Shown piece after piece: positions 5,634 to 8,689 of a stretch of DNA of 8,689 bases; the first letter of the stretch is position 1, and every line of letters begins with the position of its first letter. The DNA is from Caldilineae bacterium. Its GTDB lineage: Bacteria; Chloroflexota; Anaerolineae; J102. Location of the stretch: NCBI GenBank assembly GCA_003694905.1, contig RFJM01000305.1, positions 1 to 8,689 of the forward strand. The letters are read 5' to 3'. Under the pieces are notes generated by a model that saw only the letters and a program-made list of their open reading frames with translations, made no database searches and was not told the DNA's origin. The translations under genes and the position numbers were made by a program.

Positions 5634-7046
5634 ATGGGGTCATTTTCCCATCCCCGTTACCTTCGGCTCCTGCCCCTGGTACTGCTGGTTTTGCTGGCGG
5701 CCTGTAGCGGACGGGAGCGATCTGCTTCCCGCACGGTCGCTTCGCCAACGCCGGTACTGCAGGGCAGCGGCCCTGTGGTCATCCCCTTCTTCACGACCGA
5801 AGCCGATCCCACCCAGCTCACGGTCTTGCACGATCTCATCGCCGACTATCAGAAGCTGCATCCCAACGTTGAAATCGACATCATTCTGGCCTCGCCGGCG
5901 TCTCGGGGCCGGCGCCTGCTGACTGCGCTGGCCTCCGGCGCGGACCTGGGTATCTTCGAGATCGAGCCTACGCTGATGACCGAGTGGGCGGAGGCGGGCT
6001 ACCTGCTGCCGCTGGACGAGGTGGTCGCTGCTATCGGCGAAGAGGACTACGTGCCGGGCAGCCTGTTCCGCTACGACGGTCATGTCTATGCCATTCCCTA
6101 TGCCATCAGCGTGTACGGCCTCTGGGTGCGGTCAGATTTGCTGGCCCAGGCCGGGCTGCCCCTTCCCCGTACCTACGAGGAGGTGCTGGCCGCGGCCCGC
6201 GCCCTCACTCAGCGCGAGACCTTTGGCATTGCCCTGCCCGGCGGACAGAGCATCGCCACGGTGAACTACTTTTCCACCTTTCTCTGGCAAAACGGCGGGG
6301 ACTATTTTACCTGCCGGGGAGAAGTGGCCTTCGACAGTCCCGAAGCCTTGAAAGCAGTGGAACGATGGTCGCAGCTTACGCAGTATGCGCCGCCGGGCTT
6401 CACGGTCTGGGGCTATCAGGAACAAATCGATGCTTTCCTGCGGGGTCGGGCTGCTATGGCCATGTATGCCGGCCGGCTGGGAGTGACCATGGCCGAGAAA
6501 GCTCCGGAACTGGAGAACCGCACCGCGCTGGTCTTTCCCCCTTGGGGGCCGGAGAAAGTGACGCTGGGCGTGTGGAGTCGCTTCGCCATCGCCGCCGGCA
6601 CCCGTCACCAGCAAGAAGCCAAGGCCTTCCTGCAATGGCTGGTGAGCGATGACAGGCTTCTGCGCTACGATATGACGGTACCCGGCCACATGATCCCGCC
6701 CCTGCTTTCGCTCCGGTCCCGCGTTTTGTCTTACGACGATCCCTATGTCACCCGACATAGCGACTGGCTGCAATCCTTCCACGAGTGGGTCCCCTACACC
6801 AACCATCCGGCCATGAACATGGGCTCGGTGCGAGAAGGAAGGTTCAAACGTTCTGACGTCATCCCGCCGTGGGCCTCGTCGGTGTTCGGCGCAGCAGGCA
6901 CTATTGACAGCATGTTGCAGGAGATCGCCCTGGGCGGCAAGGAGCCGGAGCAGGCGTGGCGGGACGCGGTCGCGGAGCTCGAGCGCATCACTGCGGAGTG
7001 GAAAGCGCAGCATCCCGCCTGGCAGCCGCCGTCGTGCGAGGAGTAG
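5634..7046 (+). CDS. Family 1 extracellular solute-binding lipoprotein (ABC sugar-type)
   Basis: Such proteins capture a solute, usually a carbohydrate, outside the membrane and hand it to an ABC permease. The 470-residue precursor begins with a basic n-region and a hydrophobic core (about 12-22), ending in the lipobox LAAC with C24 as the lipidation site. A Ser/Thr/Pro-rich linker follows. Mature-domain signatures of the family are IADYQKLHPNVEID (69-82), a DGHVYAIPYAISVYGLWVRSDLL block (148-170) followed by AGLPLPRTYEEV, FLRGRAAMAMYAG (268-280), and an EAKAFLQWLVSDD segment near 328-340. Many aromatic residues (Trp/Tyr) are scattered through the chain, as is common in sugar binders. No permease or ATPase gene is present in the window and the next gene is guaB, so this is an orphan binding protein unless its partners lie elsewhere. 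It follows the barrel protein by only 4 nt, implying a joint role, possibly handling of an extracellular glycan. The ligand cannot be predicted from sequence. Confidence 0.93.
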   Translation: MGSFSHPRYLRLLPLVLLVLLAACSGRERSASRTVASPTPVLQGSGPVVIPFFTTEADPTQLTVLHDLIADYQKLHPNVEIDIILASPASRGRRLLTALASGADLGIFEIEPTLMTEWAEAGYLLPLDEVVAAIGEEDYVPGSLFRYDGHVYAIPYAISVYGLWVRSDLLAQAGLPLPRTYEEVLAAARALTQRETFGIALPGGQSIATVNYFSTFLWQNGGDYFTCRGEVAFDSPEALKAVERWSQLTQYAPPGFTVWGYQEQIDAFLRGRAAMAMYAGRLGVTMAEKAPELENRTALVFPPWGPEKVTLGVWSRFAIAAGTRHQQEAKAFLQWLVSDDRLLRYDMTVPGHMIPPLLSLRSRVLSYDDPYVTRHSDWLQSFHEWVPYTNHPAMNMGSVREGRFKRSDVIPPWASSVFGAAGTIDSMLQEIALGGKEPEQAWRDAVAELERITAEWKAQHPAWQPPSCEE

Positions 7047-7084
7047 TGTCAAGAAGGGAGGCAGATCAAAACCGTGCGGGGTGT

Positions 7085-7103
7085 GCTGCAGCGGCTTCGC
7101 AGC
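7085..7103 (+). terminator. Weak stem-loop after the binding-protein gene (possible terminator)
   Basis: GCTGC (7085-7089) can pair with GCAGC (7099-7103) around a 9-nt loop, 38 nt past the stop codon at 7046. No T-run follows, so it is not a classical intrinsic terminator. It is listed because it lies between the end of the upstream gene set and the guaB promoter. Confidence 0.2.
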
Positions 7104-7108
7104 CCGAC

Positions 7109-7136
7109 TTGCTTTCCGCCTGTATCTGTGTACAAT
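7109..7136 (+). promoter_or_regulatory. Predicted sigma70-type promoter of guaB
   Basis: TACAAT (5 of 6 to consensus) is at 7131-7136 and TTGCTT (3 of 6) at 7109-7114, with a 16-nt spacer, the same spacing as the proposed ftsH promoter. Transcription would begin near 7142-7145, giving a leader of about 75 nt before the GTG at 7220. The -35 is weak, so the call rests mainly on the -10 box and on its position in the largest intergenic gap of the window (173 nt). Confidence 0.5.
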
Positions 7137-7157
7137 CTGCTGCGGCTTTGGCCGGCC

Positions 7158-7202
7158 GGGTCGCTCCGACCTGAGAACACTCTGAATTCGCCGCACTGCG
7201 GC
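7158..7202 (+). promoter_or_regulatory. Two tandem short hairpins in the guaB leader
   Basis: GGTCG (7159-7163) pairs perfectly with CGACC (7167-7171) across a CTC triloop, and can add a G-U pair outside (7158/7172). GCCGC (7190-7194) pairs perfectly with GCGGC (7198-7202) across an ACT triloop. The second stem ends 5 nt before the GGAG Shine-Dalgarno at 7208-7211. Neither is followed by a T-run. They may affect leader stability or ribosome access; no known riboswitch class is recognised. Confidence 0.4.
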
Positions 7203-7219
7203 CATATGGAGAAAGTCAA

Positions 7220-8680
<1,461 letters not shown>

Positions 8681-8689
8681 GGGCATGCC

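Noticed and set aside
8681..8689. ATG at 8685 as the start of a next gene
   Set aside because: Only five bases remain before the window ends, and no properly spaced ribosome binding site exists.

Overview
This 8.7-kb window is GC-rich, and all seven genes lie on the + strand. It looks like ordinary bacterial chromosome. I see no tRNA, rRNA, CRISPR array, insertion sequence, att site or phage gene. The mix of gene families, the lipoprotein-type sugar-binding protein and the unusual GuaB subfamily would fit a Chloroflexota-like bacterium (Anaerolineae or a relative). That placement is an impression from sequence style, not a demonstrated assignment.

Layout: (1) 1-323, the 3' end of trpD (anthranilate phosphoribosyltransferase). 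(2) 324-412, a compact promoter region with a perfect TATAAT box. It is followed at once by an inverted repeat whose right arm runs into the Shine-Dalgarno sequence of the next gene. (3) 413-2263, ftsH, a membrane-anchored AAA+ zinc protease. (4) 2275-3108, trpC (indole-3-glycerol-phosphate synthase), 11 nt after ftsH. (5) 3184-4626, a group II PLP decarboxylase of the aromatic-L-amino-acid decarboxylase type. (6) 4628-5629, an unrecognised protein that reads as a (beta/alpha)8 barrel with a C-terminal membrane segment. (7) 5634-7046, a family 1 extracellular solute-binding lipoprotein without a visible ABC permease. (8) 7047-7219, a leader with a second promoter and two small hairpins. (9) 7220-8680, a CBS-containing IMP dehydrogenase/GMP reductase family protein that lacks the usual Arg-Tyr flap motif of IMP dehydrogenase.

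How the parts may work together: trpD and trpC belong to tryptophan biosynthesis but are separated by ftsH, and an aromatic amino-acid decarboxylase follows trpC. This suggests tryptophan supply is genetically linked to a tryptophan-consuming (tryptamine-forming) step, although the decarboxylase substrate cannot be fixed from sequence. The decarboxylase, barrel protein and solute-binding protein are packed with gaps of 1 and 4 nt, so they are almost certainly co-translated. guaB has its own promoter and is probably a separate unit.

The observations most worth following are the hairpin/operator at the ftsH start, the GuaB flap that departs from IMP dehydrogenase, the trp-decarboxylase neighbourhood, and the tail-anchored barrel protein paired with an orphan binding protein.
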